DNA from: Thysanoteuthis rhombus
Taxonomy: Eukaryota > Mollusca > Cephalopoda > Oegopsida > Thysanoteuthidae
Direction: 5' to 3'
Assembly (NCBI GenBank): GCA_963457665.1
Contig: OY735220.1
Span: 32,502,716 to 32,566,715, forward strand
DNA: 64,000 nucleotides
A model generated the notes under the pieces. The model was not told the DNA's origin. It made no database searches and saw only the letters and a list, made by a program, of their open reading frames with translations. Of this stretch, positions 49,677 to 60,796 are shown in pieces; positions within the stretch are counted from its first letter, which is position 1; each line of letters begins with the position of its first letter. A program made the translations under genes and the position numbers.

Positions 49677-49924
49677 TCGGTGTTGGAAATGGGGAGGGGT
49701 TCACCGAGGTGCGGTGTATACCTACTTCTCAATTCCAAGGTTTTTTGTACTGTATGCTTCAAAACGGCATCGAAGTAGGTCATATTTTAGGAAAATACCC
49801 TTGAACCCCCAGCTATACGCATTCACTGCGCTAATCTCCGATGGATCTCTCTGTGATCACCGATCATAAATCGTAGATAGAGTCTCTACGTATACCTAGT
49901 TTCTCAAACACATTTCCATTACTG
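49677..49924. mobile_element. Short TIR element family G, copy 1
   Basis: The left end tgttggaaatgggg and the reverse complement of the right end cagtaatggaaatgtg are inverted. Inside, gtgtataccta near the left and acgtatacctagtttctcaaac near the right recur in the copy at 62191-62335. The CAG-T-x-x-TGG termini suggest hAT, but no target-site duplication is clear. The region between is not coding. Confidence 0.5.
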
Positions 49925-50127
49925 GTTACTATGTAAATAAGGTGGATGAAAGTTTTGACGTATTTGTTTCAGAAATCCTACCTGTGATATCATTGGTTGC
50001 CGAGACAGTTTATAGATATTTGCCCAACTCTAACAACTTACAATGAAAAAAATAGCAACACGGGTCTGTTTCTGTCTGAAGTTTTTTAGAAGACGGAACA
50101 TCATTATGTAAAGTTTTTAGCGCACTT

Positions 50128-50640
50128 TTGTCCTCATCTTAGTTCATTTTTTTTCAATATAACGTTTCGGCTACTGTACCCTACCGCCGTCTTCAGATGA
50201 TGAATGGGTGTATTTTTTTAATCATCGGGATTGGAAAACGCCCGTCTCACCGGTTGCAAGGAAACATTCGAATTCCACTGTCTAATATCGGGTGTGGTTG
50301 ATTTTTTATTTCCGCAGTTATTAGCTGTAATTGGTGTTACAAAATCCGTGGTTTTCTGTCGAGTTGATGCCTTGAGGAAGGCATTTGGGGGAGACAAAAA
50401 GCATCTTTGTCGGACGCTGTCAGTTGTACTAGCCGCCATTTACATTTTATTTATGTTTGAGAACTGGGGCAGGTCACTCATGCCAAAGATCCATGGAAAA
50501 TAGTCGTGAGGAATGATCTTATCAAGATCACGAGACAACCATGGACTTTTGACGTTTTTCCGTCTTGATGATAAAAATCACCCGAAGACGGCCGAAGTCG
50601 TCAACGACCGAAACGTTGCGTTCAAGAAATGATCTTAAGA
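50128..50640 (-). repeat. Family C repeat, longest copy
   Basis: The minus strand of 50128-50215 reads CATCTGAAGACGGCGGTAGG, then AGTAGCCGAAACGTT, then AACTAAGATGAGGAC. Beyond it, 50262-50305 contains a segment (ccactgtctaatatcgggtgtgg) found in inverse orientation at 61718-61745. A second 'ccgaagacggcc...gaccgaaacgttgcg' unit lies at 50580-50622 on the plus strand, so this copy has family motifs facing each other at both ends. No intact frame. Confidence 0.5.
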
Positions 50641-50689
50641 TGATGAGAAAAGTCTGTAAAAAACCTTGCATAACACAGGTCAGGTTAGT

Positions 50690-51128
50690 CGATCAATAGA
50701 AACTGCATCGTGATTAACGTCTTTTTGCAGCATTCTGTATTGGGATTGATCAGTTAACAGATTTGAAAAATTGAAAGCCAAAAAAAAAAGTCCGAATTTT
50801 CAAACAAACAAAACAAAAGCAAATACTACTGGACTCAGACTAAGACACCAATTTAGCATAAACCAACAATGCAACTGTAAACTTATGGGGGAGAGATTTA
50901 AAAAAACAAAACAAAACAGGAAACGTTTTGTTTTTAATATAATAAAGAGTAAATGTTTTCATTTTCAGTCCTTTAGTTACATTGATGCAATCTGTACGCG
51001 TGATACACAACCAACCATACGCAAAACAGAAGAAACATCTGCACGCTATATTGAAGTTGACAGTTTTGGTTGGTGGTTTCTGAAAATGCTAGCCAATCAG
51101 ACAACATTTGTTAACCATACCGTATGAC
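50690..51128 (+). mobile_element. MITE-like family M2, copy 3
   Basis: 'caatagaaactgcatcgtgattaacgtctttttgcagcattctgtattggg' (in pieces), 'caatttagcataaacc', 'gtccctttagttacattgatgcaatctgtacgcgtgatac'-like block, and a right end 'gacagttttggttggtggtttctgaaa'. Both ends contain AGAAAC in inverse orientation. The 118-codon frame across it is incidental. Confidence 0.6.
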
Positions 51129-51462
51129 TGTCTACACCCGTCCCAATGCAGTTGTTCACGAGTAACTATTAAAGCCAGTAACGTTCTTATTACACTGATT
51201 TTATGTTCAACGAAAGACCCTTCATCCCAGATTAAATTAAGCTTAGATCAATAAACAGCGTGGTAGTCTTGCAATCAGTGAATCGTGAGTTCACCACTCA
51301 CTGGGCGCGTCATGTATGTAATGACAAGTCAAAGTAGGCACCGGCTATGTAATGCGCTGTGTCAGTTGTTAACTCTGACCTATATTTGCTGGGAGACATG
51401 AATAGCGATAAAATCTATGTGGTCAAATTTTCGGAAGAAGAAAAGTGATTAAGATCAGTATA

Positions 51463-51755
51463 GGAGGTGTGTCTGGAAAGAATCCAGTCATTTAATAATA
51501 ATGAAAAGAAGAGCCTACCTGTAGCGATAACGCCTTAATCCTCTTCAAAGTACTCTCTTGGGACCTCACACATCTATCCCTCGCTCCTTTTAATTTTTGA
51601 AAACATCATGCTGTCCTTTTTGGGGATCGCCATCAGCTGTGTTAATCTCGTCCGCGGTCACCCTTTTAACAACGAAAACCCAGATGTCGTAGGGAGCCAA
51701 ATCGGGACTGTAAAAACAACTGAAACAAACAAACTGAACAAATCTCCTTGTTGCG
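51463..51755 (-). pseudogene. mariner transposase, 3' fragment with terminal repeat
   Basis: The minus strand reads Y-S-P-D-L-A-P-Y-D-I-W near 51690, the mariner catalytic signature (usually Y-S-P-D-L-A-P-C-D) that carries an active-site Asp. Collapsed frames such as G-D-P-Q-K-G-Q-H-D-V-F-K-N follow. The frame is broken well before the expected C-terminus. The far end, TA-GGAGGTGTGTCTGGAAAG at about 51461-51480, looks like a mariner inverted repeat beside a TA target. The 5' side is cut off by a compound AT/GT microsatellite. Dead and truncated copy. Confidence 0.75.
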
Positions 51756-51768
51756 TAGGAAGCCCTGT

Positions 51769-51770
<2 letters not shown>

Positions 51771-51816
<46 letters not shown>
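51771..51816. repeat. (AT)n-(GT)n microsatellite
   Basis: AT to about 51796 and then GT to 51816, directly at the broken side of the mariner fragment. Confidence 0.95.
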
Positions 51817-52030
51817 AGAGAGAGTTTACCCTCCAAATTCTCATCTTGTTTATTCCCGGTCTATATCTGCTCTATTTGTTTCTTTCAACACGACAATTTT
51901 GTTAGTAAGAAACGGATGTACGACCCAAAAGAATTATTATGAATTGCGTTGTACTAAATTGAAACGATCTTGCGGTGAATGTGTCATTTGGCTTTGACCA
52001 AGTAAATAGAATAAACAATTAAAGAGGATG

Positions 52031-52112
52031 GGGTTGCCGCAGGAATCGAACCTGAGACTGATAGGGTAGCCGCTTCAACGCAGCGTTGCTCTTACCATTG
52101 AGCTAAACAGCC
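52031..52112 (-). pseudogene. tRNA-like sequence, probably pseudogene or SINE head
   Basis: The minus strand begins GGCTGTT-TA-GCTC-AATGGTAA-GAGC, giving an acceptor arm and a perfect D stem with a good A box (TAGCTCAATGG). It ends with T-arm CAGG-TTCGATT-CCTG containing an exact B box GGTTCGATTCC (52042-52052) and acceptor 3' strand GGCAACC, which pairs at 6 of 7 positions with two wobbles. At 82 nt it is long for an ordinary tRNA. The anticodon loop lacks U33 and no clean five-pair anticodon stem with a seven-base loop forms. There is no strong oligo-T terminator just after it. Anticodon identity is not assignable. Confidence 0.6.
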
Positions 52113-52146
52113 ACCGGTAGGTCCTATCATACCTGATAATTCACGT

Positions 52147-52149
<3 letters not shown>

Positions 52150-52179
<30 letters not shown>
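52150..52179. repeat. (GT)n microsatellite
   Basis: About 15 uninterrupted GT units. Confidence 0.95.
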
Positions 52180-52182
<3 letters not shown>

Positions 52183-52184
52183 AG

Positions 52185-52895
52185 ATATGAAAGCGGCTTG
52201 ATTGGCCTTGTAAGGTTAATTGAGATGTTTATCGGTCTTGCGTCATATACAGACGAAATCTGTTTGGTCTTGTTCCCTTCCACTTTATTATTCTAAATAT
52301 ACGCTTACAGACTTGTTAGTTATTGAATCACTATAACTAAATATTCACACCTGCCACACAGTGAACAATCATTCTCTTTAGCACATGAAAAATATGTACG
52401 GTACATTGTTGTAATGATGATTTAAAAGATAGCTTAAACTTTAGATAAAATATAGGAAACATCTCCGGGGGGAAAAAAAGGGAAAACCCGGGTTATAGTA
52501 AGGAAGCTATTCCTTAAAATAACGCCCGGTGACTTAGAAAAAAAAACCCAACTTTTTTCTGTTCCTGCATAATAAGTGTTATTTTCTAATTGTGTCAATT
52601 ATTCCCTCCATAGTTTGCTTTTGAGTCTATAACAGTGTTAATTTGAATTCTACACATTTCCAATTCAACGATAAGTGAATGTACACATTTTTCAATCTCA
52701 TGAAGTAAGAAAAAACAATTACACATGAATATCACTTGCCTGGTCACAAACGCAACATTTGTATTAAATAATAGTCATTTTCTCTAATTTTCAATCATAA
52801 GCAATAGAAAGATAACACTCACTGCCCAGGAACGAAAATCGCACTATGTAATCATATAAGGTGAAGCACTTAGTTTGATAGCCAGTGAATAAACG
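52185..52895. other. Non-coding stretch
   Basis: AT-rich, no gene or recognised repeat. Confidence 0.5.
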
Positions 52896-52906
52896 ACTGT
52901 TTAGAA

Positions 52907-53099
52907 CAAGGTTTCCCAAACCTTTTCGGACAACGGCTGCATTTTAGAGCATATATTTCATTAGCCACCCTCCCTAAGTAGATCAAAAATGATTCATCGA
53001 AATTCGAATTTCGATAATTGAAAGAAATTGAGCATTTCTTTTATAACCAAATCTTCCAGCACCCGAAAGGGGGTGTTGTGCTCACTTTGGGAACCACTG
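52907..53099. mobile_element. hAT-type MITE, 193 bp, with perfect target-site duplication
   Basis: The left end is CAAGGTTTCCCAAACC and the reverse complement of the right end is CAGTGGTTCCCAAAGTGAGC. Both flanks are GTTTAGAA (52899-52906 and 53100-53107), an exact 8-bp duplication with T at position 2 and A at position 7, as known for hAT insertions. There is no coding sequence, so the transposase would act in trans. An internal palindrome cgaaattcgaatttcg lies near 52999-53014. This is the best-defined insertion in the window. Confidence 0.9.
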
Positions 53100-53532
53100 G
53101 TTTAGAACTTTCGGGATGGAGACTTTTTTTATGAGATTACTTCGAATAGAATAATTTATCTGTATGTATGCGTGAGGTGTCACAATGTGTCCGTGAGTGT
53201 GTTTGTCTGTTACGCTGTATAAATCACCTAAACCTCGGCACTGTTCAAACGAATTTGGAATGCATACTCAATGGACCCAGGGGAAGGTTTTTTTAGGGTT
53301 TTAGGCGGAGTTTCTTCTTACAATATAGCTATAATGTTCCTGTGGAACCTTACTCTCCAGGCAGTGAAAATATTTTTTTACGTCTAATTCGTGGATTTAT
53401 TGATTTTTGAGGAATTCTTATTCTTACTGGTGGAGAAAAATGGTAGAGACTAGAAATCGACCTTTGTCCCACCCTCTAGAATTTAAATAATTGGCAATAT
53501 TCAAACGATATCCTCCTCCCACCAAAAAAAAA

Positions 53533-53940
53533 ACTCGCCATCACAGTCAATATTTGAACAACTGTAGCGTAAATATTTGAAGTCACGTAAAAAAGATTCC
53601 GTCGAAGAATAAATGTGTTCAGAATAAATTATATATTTTTAACATCACTGACATTTTCCACTTGAAAACATTTAAATCGAGTAAAAACAAAACACCTAGA
53701 CTTCGGACAATCAAGATGTTGTTAATGAATCCGCCAAAGCCTCCAAATTCAAAAAGGGCATTTTTAGAAGGGGCCTAATGAGTTACTGATGCCAATTTTC
53801 AGGTCTGTAGACAAAACGGTACGGCCACGAGCAGTAGAACGCGTAAACAAACGCTCAAACACATAAACAAGCATATGCACATATCAAAAAAGAGATACAA
53901 CCCTTCACCATCTTTGATGGCTACGGTCGTTCAGATGTAG
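53533..53940 (-). mobile_element. MITE-like family M1, copy 4
   Basis: On the minus strand the head reads TCTGAACGACCGTAGCCATCAAAGATGG and the tail region on the plus strand reads cacagtcaatatttgaacaactgtagcg. The two ends therefore share TGAACRACYGTAGC in inverse orientation. Internal landmarks (cttcgacggaatc, caggtctgtagacaaaacggtacggcc in complement) match the other copies. Confidence 0.7.
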
Positions 53941-54094
53941 TTTCTGAGTTTAAAAAAATGACCATGAATTCATTTAAGGGCCAATTTTCCCACTACTTGT
54001 AAGTGCAATGAAAGAATGTCTAACTTGGATACAATTGCACTTGGCAGTGAAGTGTATATAAGCAATTAGGTATTGATTATTATACACTGACCTA

Positions 54095-54160
54095 TCAGGA
54101 CTAGTGTTTTCATCTTGGTTGTTATAACCACAACATTTCGGTAGTTGTATCCCACTAATC
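54095..54160 (-). repeat. Family C fragment
   Basis: Plus strand 'gttttcatcttggttgttataaccacaacatttcggtagttgtatccc' aligns with the aagatgaggac/CCGAAACGTTGTG half of the family. The ctgaaga half is absent. Confidence 0.45.
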
Positions 54161-54164
54161 ATTA

Positions 54165-55370
54165 TTTAGTTACCTGTCGTATTCGGTAACCTTCTGGAAA
54201 TTTCGAACAGAACCCCTCCATTTAATCCACGGTGGTACATCGTTCCAATTCTGTTGTCCACATTAGAGGATATCTCTATTCGATTGATTCCTCAGTGTTA
54301 TTCCAAACTTGTGTTGCTTTTCGCCTTTTCAACTGAATATTACTTTCTAGTTACCTGTACAAATTCAATATTCATGTTGCAATTAATTCCCGTGGTATTT
54401 ACTGGATCAAGCCAGGATGGAACCTATTGACCAAATGGTTTCTGTAGAAAAGAATTGAAGCCCAGTGGTGACAACCCCAAACATCAGGAGATAACCTAAT
54501 GATTTCCTTATTATCTAAAAACTTAGATTGAGACAAATTATTTAACATGGATAAACTGCGTTCATTTACGATCAATTTTCTTTTATTTTGGCACGAAGTC
54601 ACAATTATTGAATATCCAATGAAAAATAAACTCCACCATAATAGCTTGTGTGATAAGTTCTGAATCTACTGCTCTTCAGTAAGTATTTCCCTTAGTTTTT
54701 AGTTTTATTAGCAGATCTTCATGATTACAAATCTCGTTACCGGGGACCCGTCTCCCAGAGAGTATCTTCCCCCTATACTAAAAGGGTAGGGACAGGGGCT
54801 CGCCCTTACTGAGTATTTTCTGGAAACACGCATCAGGTGAAAGCGTGTGGGTCACTACATTAAAAAGACCTCGTATCACATTTTGCCGTTGTAGGTAGTA
54901 TATAGATAGAACCTTGTACTTCGTTTTCTTGTTCTTCAATCACGTGCATCGATTTTTAAATTGTTATTACAGTCACAAATGGAATGTTGGAAGTTTGCCA
55001 TTTTTCTCATAGCTCTCTACACTGATTTTTTCCCCTTTCTGCATTTAAGGCATTTTAGCATTTTCAACCATAATCAAGCCACTGTTGCTATGTTATTTAC
55101 TTTCGTTGACAACTGTTATAAAGCGGGGAACCCTGACCCCAAGGCTCTACGCTACAGCCCTCAGCCAGATAAAGAGTTACAATAACTAAGAATACTAGGT
55201 CATTGACCGACGAAGCCAGAGTAATTATTTGTGCTAATAAAGTGGGTCAGTTTTTTTTTATGGTTTGTGAAAAGTATCAAAAACTAAAGCCATTCGAGGC
55301 AAGGAATGTAATTCATGTCAGAAATTTATGAATGACGAAAACATACGATTGTAGTAAAAGTTGAATGCAA
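54165..55370. other. Non-coding stretch
   Basis: A GC-richer patch at 54740-54860 (gggacccgtctcccagagagtatcttcccc) recalls 29555-29595 but is too eroded to classify. No gene. Confidence 0.45.
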
Positions 55371-55374
55371 TGAA

Positions 55375-55515
55375 TAACCATTGCGAAAGCAATACACAGT
55401 CAAATTATGGAACCGACTAGGAATAGAATGCCCCGCAAATCAGATACGGGAAAGATGTAGGTTGTTGTCTTCTCCGACGGCATATGACACACCTCTACCC
55501 CTAAGCTATAGACCT
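55375..55515 (-). mobile_element. tRNA-derived SINE head
   Basis: The minus strand carries an excellent A box TAGCTTAGGGGTAGAGG (55498-55508 core). About 75 nt further is a degenerate B box, ATTCTATTCC (8 of 10 to GTTCGATTCC), within 55420-55432. The spacing is longer than in a tRNA, suggesting an insertion in the variable region. No intact cloverleaf. Confidence 0.45.
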
Positions 55516-55619
55516 GAAGAAGACCCTGATAATCGGAAGATATATAACGACTTTGTAGTGGTACTCCTCAGGGAGGGGAGCGACACTACCACTGATGAGA
55601 AACATATGCTCATTATTAT

Positions 55620-55642
55620 TACTCTCTCTCTCTCTCTCTCTC
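55620..55642. repeat. (CT)n run
   Basis: Eleven or so CT units following attattatta. Confidence 0.9.
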
Positions 55643-55679
55643 TAATGAGTAATATATTGACAGTCCTGTACGGCTAAGG

Positions 55680-56819
55680 AAATAAAATGAGATATTTTTC
55701 ATTAACTTGGCTCCATTTCATCATTGGATGTCACTATATTCATTTCAACACCCACACCTATTCGAAGTATACCAACCCAGACACACCCAGTGATCATCAT
55801 ACCTATTCGAGCTAAGCCAACCCAGCAACTCACAATGATGAACGAATACACCACTGAACACCAGTGAAAACTCCTTCCTCACCTGTGGAGTCACCATGAC
55901 ACGATGAAGCCATCTCCTGAATTGAACTTTCCAAAGAGTTTACAGAGAGGGTAAGAGTAAGATTTTAACGATATAATCCACTCGCTGTGTAATGCACAGT
56001 TTCATAGTAGGATTTCAATCCTTGCTAAGCGTTTAGCAAAAGTGGATTTTAATTAATGGTTACCACATCTGAATATTCAAAACGAGGACGTTTTCGTGGT
56101 TATGTAGCGCTATCAAAGGTTTTAGATCTGTCCCGGCTATGACCCTTGTTTGGGTACATATCTGGTATGCCCCTTAGACTCCTCTAAAATCCGCATATTG
56201 CTCCCTGCTGCTCCTAACTTGGACTCCTAACTGCCATAGAAATGGGAGATATTTCAACCCATTGACGATTTAGAAAGAAGTCTTCAAGGGCTTGTTGTGT
56301 GTTATTGTGTTACAATTTTTTGAACTGAAGAATCAAATTGTGACCAGTGTTGTATACGAAGAACAAGATGACATAGAGGCGGAAAGACAGACTGAAAAAC
56401 TCCTAAACCCTAAGTGCGCTAAAAACGGAATCATCCGGAAATACATAATTGATGGAGCGAATTGGTCGGCGGTCTCCACTCACGCATTGTACATGTGAGC
56501 AGACATTTATATAAAAAGCGAATTATATAAATATTATGAATGCTATGCGACAATGCCGGAGTCTTAGTTACTTTGTTGGACGTCAGATTTTACATTTAAG
56601 GTACCACCTGTGTCTGTGTGTTTGTTTAGGCTTGCAAATCTCTATTTGCCTGCACCCAACGACAAAATGTGATAAAGGGTCTTTTTTCAAAAAATGTGGA
56701 GCAATTCGTATATTCACTCAAGATAAGACACAAAAATAGGTCGGTTTTCTCAGCTATAGCCACCAAGACCGGATTAAGCTTAATAAGGGCCAGAGATACA
56801 GGTCAACCCAGGCGCCACT

Positions 56820-56820
<1 letters not shown>
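55680..56820. other. Non-coding stretch
   Basis: Contains a local near-duplication at 55755-55820 (cctattcgaagtataccaacccag against cctattcgagctaagccaacccag). No gene is supported. Confidence 0.45.

Positions 56821-56822
<2 letters not shown>

Positions 56823-56904
<82 letters not shown>
56823..56904. repeat. (AT)n microsatellite, 82 bp
   Basis: An uninterrupted AT run of about 41 units, the longest simple repeat in the window. It is self-complementary. The frames across it encode only alternating I and Y. Confidence 0.97.
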
Positions 56905-56908
<4 letters not shown>

Positions 56909-57057
56909 GAAGTATCCGTTGACGAGCAATTTATGTCCGACAGAGTTAGATAATTATAAAGACATTTTAGTAGGAACTTATTTGGTTTGGTACCAATGTT
57001 ACTCAGCAACAAATCGAGCGGTCCCAGATCACGTGAATGAATAAATAAATGAAGAGA

Positions 57058-57267
57058 TCACAACAGATGGAGCAGAAGAAGAGCTGATTGGTGCCCATAG
57101 GACAGTTAAGGCAGTAGGAAAAGATCAAAATGGAGGAATGAGATAAAATGTTTGCCAATAAACCATGGCAAATCACGGTTGTCATAGAAGGAAATGGGAA
57201 AAGCTTTTGTCTAGCAATAGACTTATAATGTTCATTGCTACTGCTGCTGCTGCTGATGATGATGATA
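57058..57267 (+). pseudogene. LINE family 2 fragment with (GAT)n tail
   Basis: Second copy of the element at 1700-1895. It has acaacagatggagca at the start, and one frame reads M-F-A-N-K-P-W-Q followed by the degenerate gaaatgggaaaagcttttgtctagcaatag block. It ends in (GCT)n(GAT)n at 57240-57267. Stops and shifts remove any coding ability. Confidence 0.6.
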
Positions 57268-57660
57268 TAACAAGAAAAAAAAGAAAATTGATTCAGGCAA
57301 TGGCCTACTTGGGGCCCCTTAAATCTGCCTCGGGGCCCATCAGAGTCTTGAAGCCTGAGGCCTCTGTATCAAAAGCCGTACGGTATTGATAGCTGCAGAT
57401 ATTAGGGTGTACTCTTAGCCCTAACCCTCGAATGGGAGACGGATTCCCAGTCACTGGACCTCATTTAATTTTGGTTTCCGCTCACGTAAAGCCAGAAACT
57501 GATGACAGACACTCGTGACCCTACAAGTTTTCAACCGTGGTGTGATCTGGGTTTTGAAAAATAATCATGAATTATAAAATAACAGGATTAAAAGAATGTG
57601 CTCAGTGAAGCACGTTTCCTTCCTTTGCTTTTATACACGTTATATTCTTGCGTGGTTTGC

Positions 57661-58116
57661 TCGTATCGATTGACTATTCCGAGCGTTCATACCATGGCCA
57701 ACAAAGGTTGCGAAGGGTTCGAACTATGTGCGTGTGTTTGGGTGTTCAAGCGCTCCTGGCCATACCGTTCTGTCTACAAACTTGAAAATTGTTATCAGTA
57801 CTACATTGGATCCTTTTATAAGAATGTTATTTTTCTATTTTTGAAAAAAAAAAAAGCTTTTTTAAAAAAATGGGGTGGGGGGCTTATTCTGACAGGTTTA
57901 TTAATAACATCAGGGTTCTCTCTCAGGATGTTTTGTAGATGTTTTTTTACTCCATTCATTTTATTCATTTATTTTATATTTTCAATTGGAAAACGCCAGT
58001 GATGTCGTAAATAGAATTTATTCTAATCATATTTATTCTTTTAATTCAATTTTTTTCTGCCTGACTTCAAATTCTTACGCTACGGTTGCACAATTATTGA
58101 CTGTGGTTGCGAATTA
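57661..58116 (+). mobile_element. MITE-like family M1, copy 5
   Basis: 'ctggccataccgttctgtctacaaacttgaaaattg', 'ttggaaaacgccagtgatgtcgtaaatagaattta' and tail 'ttacgctacggttgcacaattattgactgtgg' are in family order. The head is more diverged. The 134-codon frame through it is incidental and composed of repeat sequence. Confidence 0.65.
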
Positions 58117-58119
58117 TTT

Positions 58120-59268
58120 TCTTTCTCTCCACCCCCTATCTCTATCTCTCTTTCTTTCTTTCCTTCTTTCTTGTGTGTAGAAATTTTTATTTGATCTGTT
58201 CACATCTATCCCTTATCCAAAATATACACCTTGAATAATGCGCTCAATTCAACAGCACTCTCCAGGGTCGTATTATAAGACCTCAAAGTTTAAGTATAAA
58301 ACCTCAAGGATTCAAAGTATTTTTTTTCACCCTACAATAGTTTCGTTAGTTTTTACAGCTATAACTCAACCGTATTAAATCATAACTCACACAAATCAAA
58401 ACTGCACTATTCAAGGAATTGCTATATTTCTATGTGAAACCGTCTCAATGTCTCTTTTTTTCTCTCCATGTATCCGTCTCTTTATCCTTCTTTGCCCGCC
58501 ATTTTGTTCGTTTTTCTCTCTACCCTAACATTCAACCATTACACTCTGCGTTCGACCATTATACCCTTCTCAATCTTTTTCTCATATGAACTGTAACCAA
58601 CCCTGATCCCTACTTATTTCATATCACTCCTCGTCAGGGACGCCGACTTAGCTGAATTATGCAAGCAGCCAAATACCGAAGACAAACCAGAGTCATTTGC
58701 ATTTCCTTATTCAATATACCTGACATAAAAAGAGAATAAATTTGAAGGTCTTTTAAAGAGTCTGGCTGCTTGAGGGTTTTCCACAATGAATAAGTAGGCA
58801 GACAGACGACCCGACAACTGCGTCTTGATTGGTTGTAGCACCCCTCGCCGTTCTTATTGGCGCCTATTCACAAAAAAAAAAAAAAAAATGAGCCCCGATT
58901 TCAAATGGTGCATAACGACCTCTGAACTTGCTATCAATAAAAAAAAATATCGAAAGGAGGAAAATAGAAAAAAAAAGGAGTACGAAATACGAAATGGTGA
59001 GGAAAAGAAATAAAACAAGAATTAAAAATAAAGCGGAACGAAACAAAAATGAAAATAATCATTAAAAATGTATTGAATCGAAACATTTGTATTCATCTGT
59101 CTGTTTGCCAACCTTTTCTATTAGTTTATGCTCAGGTATTTAGATAAATAACAATCACAAAAGGAAGGACTATTGGAAATAAGTACAGTTGTACCTATTT
59201 AATCCGGCAAGCGTGGACTTGGCCATTGCCGAACCACTGATAATAACGGAAATAAACATTATTTTCAG
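58120..59268. other. Non-coding stretch
   Basis: AT-rich with C/T patches and poly(A) at 58871-58887. No gene. Confidence 0.5.
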
Positions 59269-59271
59269 ATG

Positions 59272-59440
59272 CGTCCAATTGGAAAAGGGGGTGATCAATA
59301 AATTAGTTACTTCTCTAGCCCTCTCTTGAGTCATGATCAATAAAAAGTTCGAATTTTCAAAAAAACAAGTGTGACCACTGACACTCTCTAAAAGAAATAT
59401 CTAGCATAACTTACCAACTTTTTGGTCGGCCCCTGATATG
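59272..59440 (+). mobile_element. MITE-like family M2, copy 4 (partial)
   Basis: 'ggaaaagggggtgatcaataaattagttacttctc', 'gtcatgatcaataaaaagttcgaattttc' and 'gtgtgaccactgacactctc' match the middle of the other copies. Both ends are missing. Confidence 0.5.
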
Positions 59441-59444
59441 TTAA

Positions 59445-60790
59445 ATATAAATTTTTTCTCAGTCGTATCATATTGGATTGGTATGAAACTTAGTCCAGAC
59501 CTCCGGGTGAACCATCTTTATCTCTCTCTTCCTCTTCCTCACCCTCTTCCTCCTTCTTCTATTACTACTACTACCACAGATGGTGGACGCATCGTTGAAC
59601 TTATGGCTCTTGTTTTCATATTATTACGTGATATAGTTCAGCAGTTTATCCATTTCAACGATTTTCTAATAACGGGGAAAATTGAACATTGAAGTATAAT
59701 TCATACAGTATAGATAAATAAACAAATAAATAAATGAATTTGTGTTTGGTTCTGCTTTTTAATTGTTTGCATGACTGATTAATTCACATCAGTATTGACA
59801 AAGTTTGATTTATCTTAGTCTGGCACAAGACCCCATTAGTAGAGAGATACATGGGAAACAAGCTTTGGAAAATACATGTAAAACTTTCATGCAAAACACT
59901 GTGTTACACGACAGGTTCCACAGCCAAATAAATATGATTATTAGCAAATTCTATAAGTTCCCAAATATATAGGGCGGCGGTCCTCAACCATTGTGATGCA
60001 GCATATTAGTGCACCATTAAGCACACTTTTTTGAGAGGGGTCGTTCCACCCCTAAACAAAGGCCGTGGGACAATGTTCCCTGTATGGATACAAAAATATT
60101 ATTTTTTGTATTGGCGTACGATTCATACCCGAATTTGTTTGAAGAACGGCATCTTTTTTTTCTCAATGATATCTTGTTTCAATGTGTAATAATAACAAAT
60201 ATACACGAAACTTTCAAAATCTGTCGCAAACCATGATCAACGATATGCTTTTAGCAATGTAATTAATAAATTATTAGTTTGAGTATTGTTTTGATGAGGG
60301 TAGCCATATCTGAACATTCAAACAATTCAAGCGACGTCAAAGGACGTGCCTGGTCACCGTCGCAGTTGTCAACACATGTAAATAATACATAATAAAAGTG
60401 GCTAAATTATGGTTGGAAATCATTAAAATGTCTTAAATGTTGGCCAGGAAAAACAACTGCAGAGTCAAAAATGATATATATTCAAAATTTCATAGTAAAA
60501 GCAATATAAAAAATTGGTATATAACACGCGTGGCTGGAGAAAAAGTGGTACGTAGCACTATATGCTAGCCCTGAAACTCCTAAGGCAACCTTATTGTTGG
60601 TTATTCTAGGATAACTAACGTAACCATTCCGATGTTTAGTTTGGGCCTCAAGGTTTTGGCCACTAGTCCTCTCTTCTATCATATAAGCAGGATAGTACAG
60701 TAATTATTGACTAAACTTTGCTTTGTCCGGCACATACGCATAAGGTAAATTACATTACCTGCTGTTCGTGAGCGGTCACCGACCCATCAA
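59445..60790. other. Non-coding stretch
   Basis: 'ggcggtcctcaaccattgtg' at 59975 resembles a hAT terminus but no matching second end was found. No gene. Confidence 0.45.
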
Positions 60791-60796
60791 GACTGG

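Noticed and set aside
51608-51997. 129-codon plus-strand open frame
   Set aside because: It is the antisense of a mariner fragment followed by a microsatellite encoding alternating I/Y and V/C.
56821-57012. I/Y-rich open frames
   Set aside because: These are translations of the 82-bp AT microsatellite.
57598-58002. 134-codon open frame
   Set aside because: It lies almost wholly inside an M1 MITE copy and repeats that family's sequence, so it is not a gene.
59965-60085. hAT element starting at gcggtcctcaaccattg
   Set aside because: Only one end is recognisable and no inverted partner or duplication was found.
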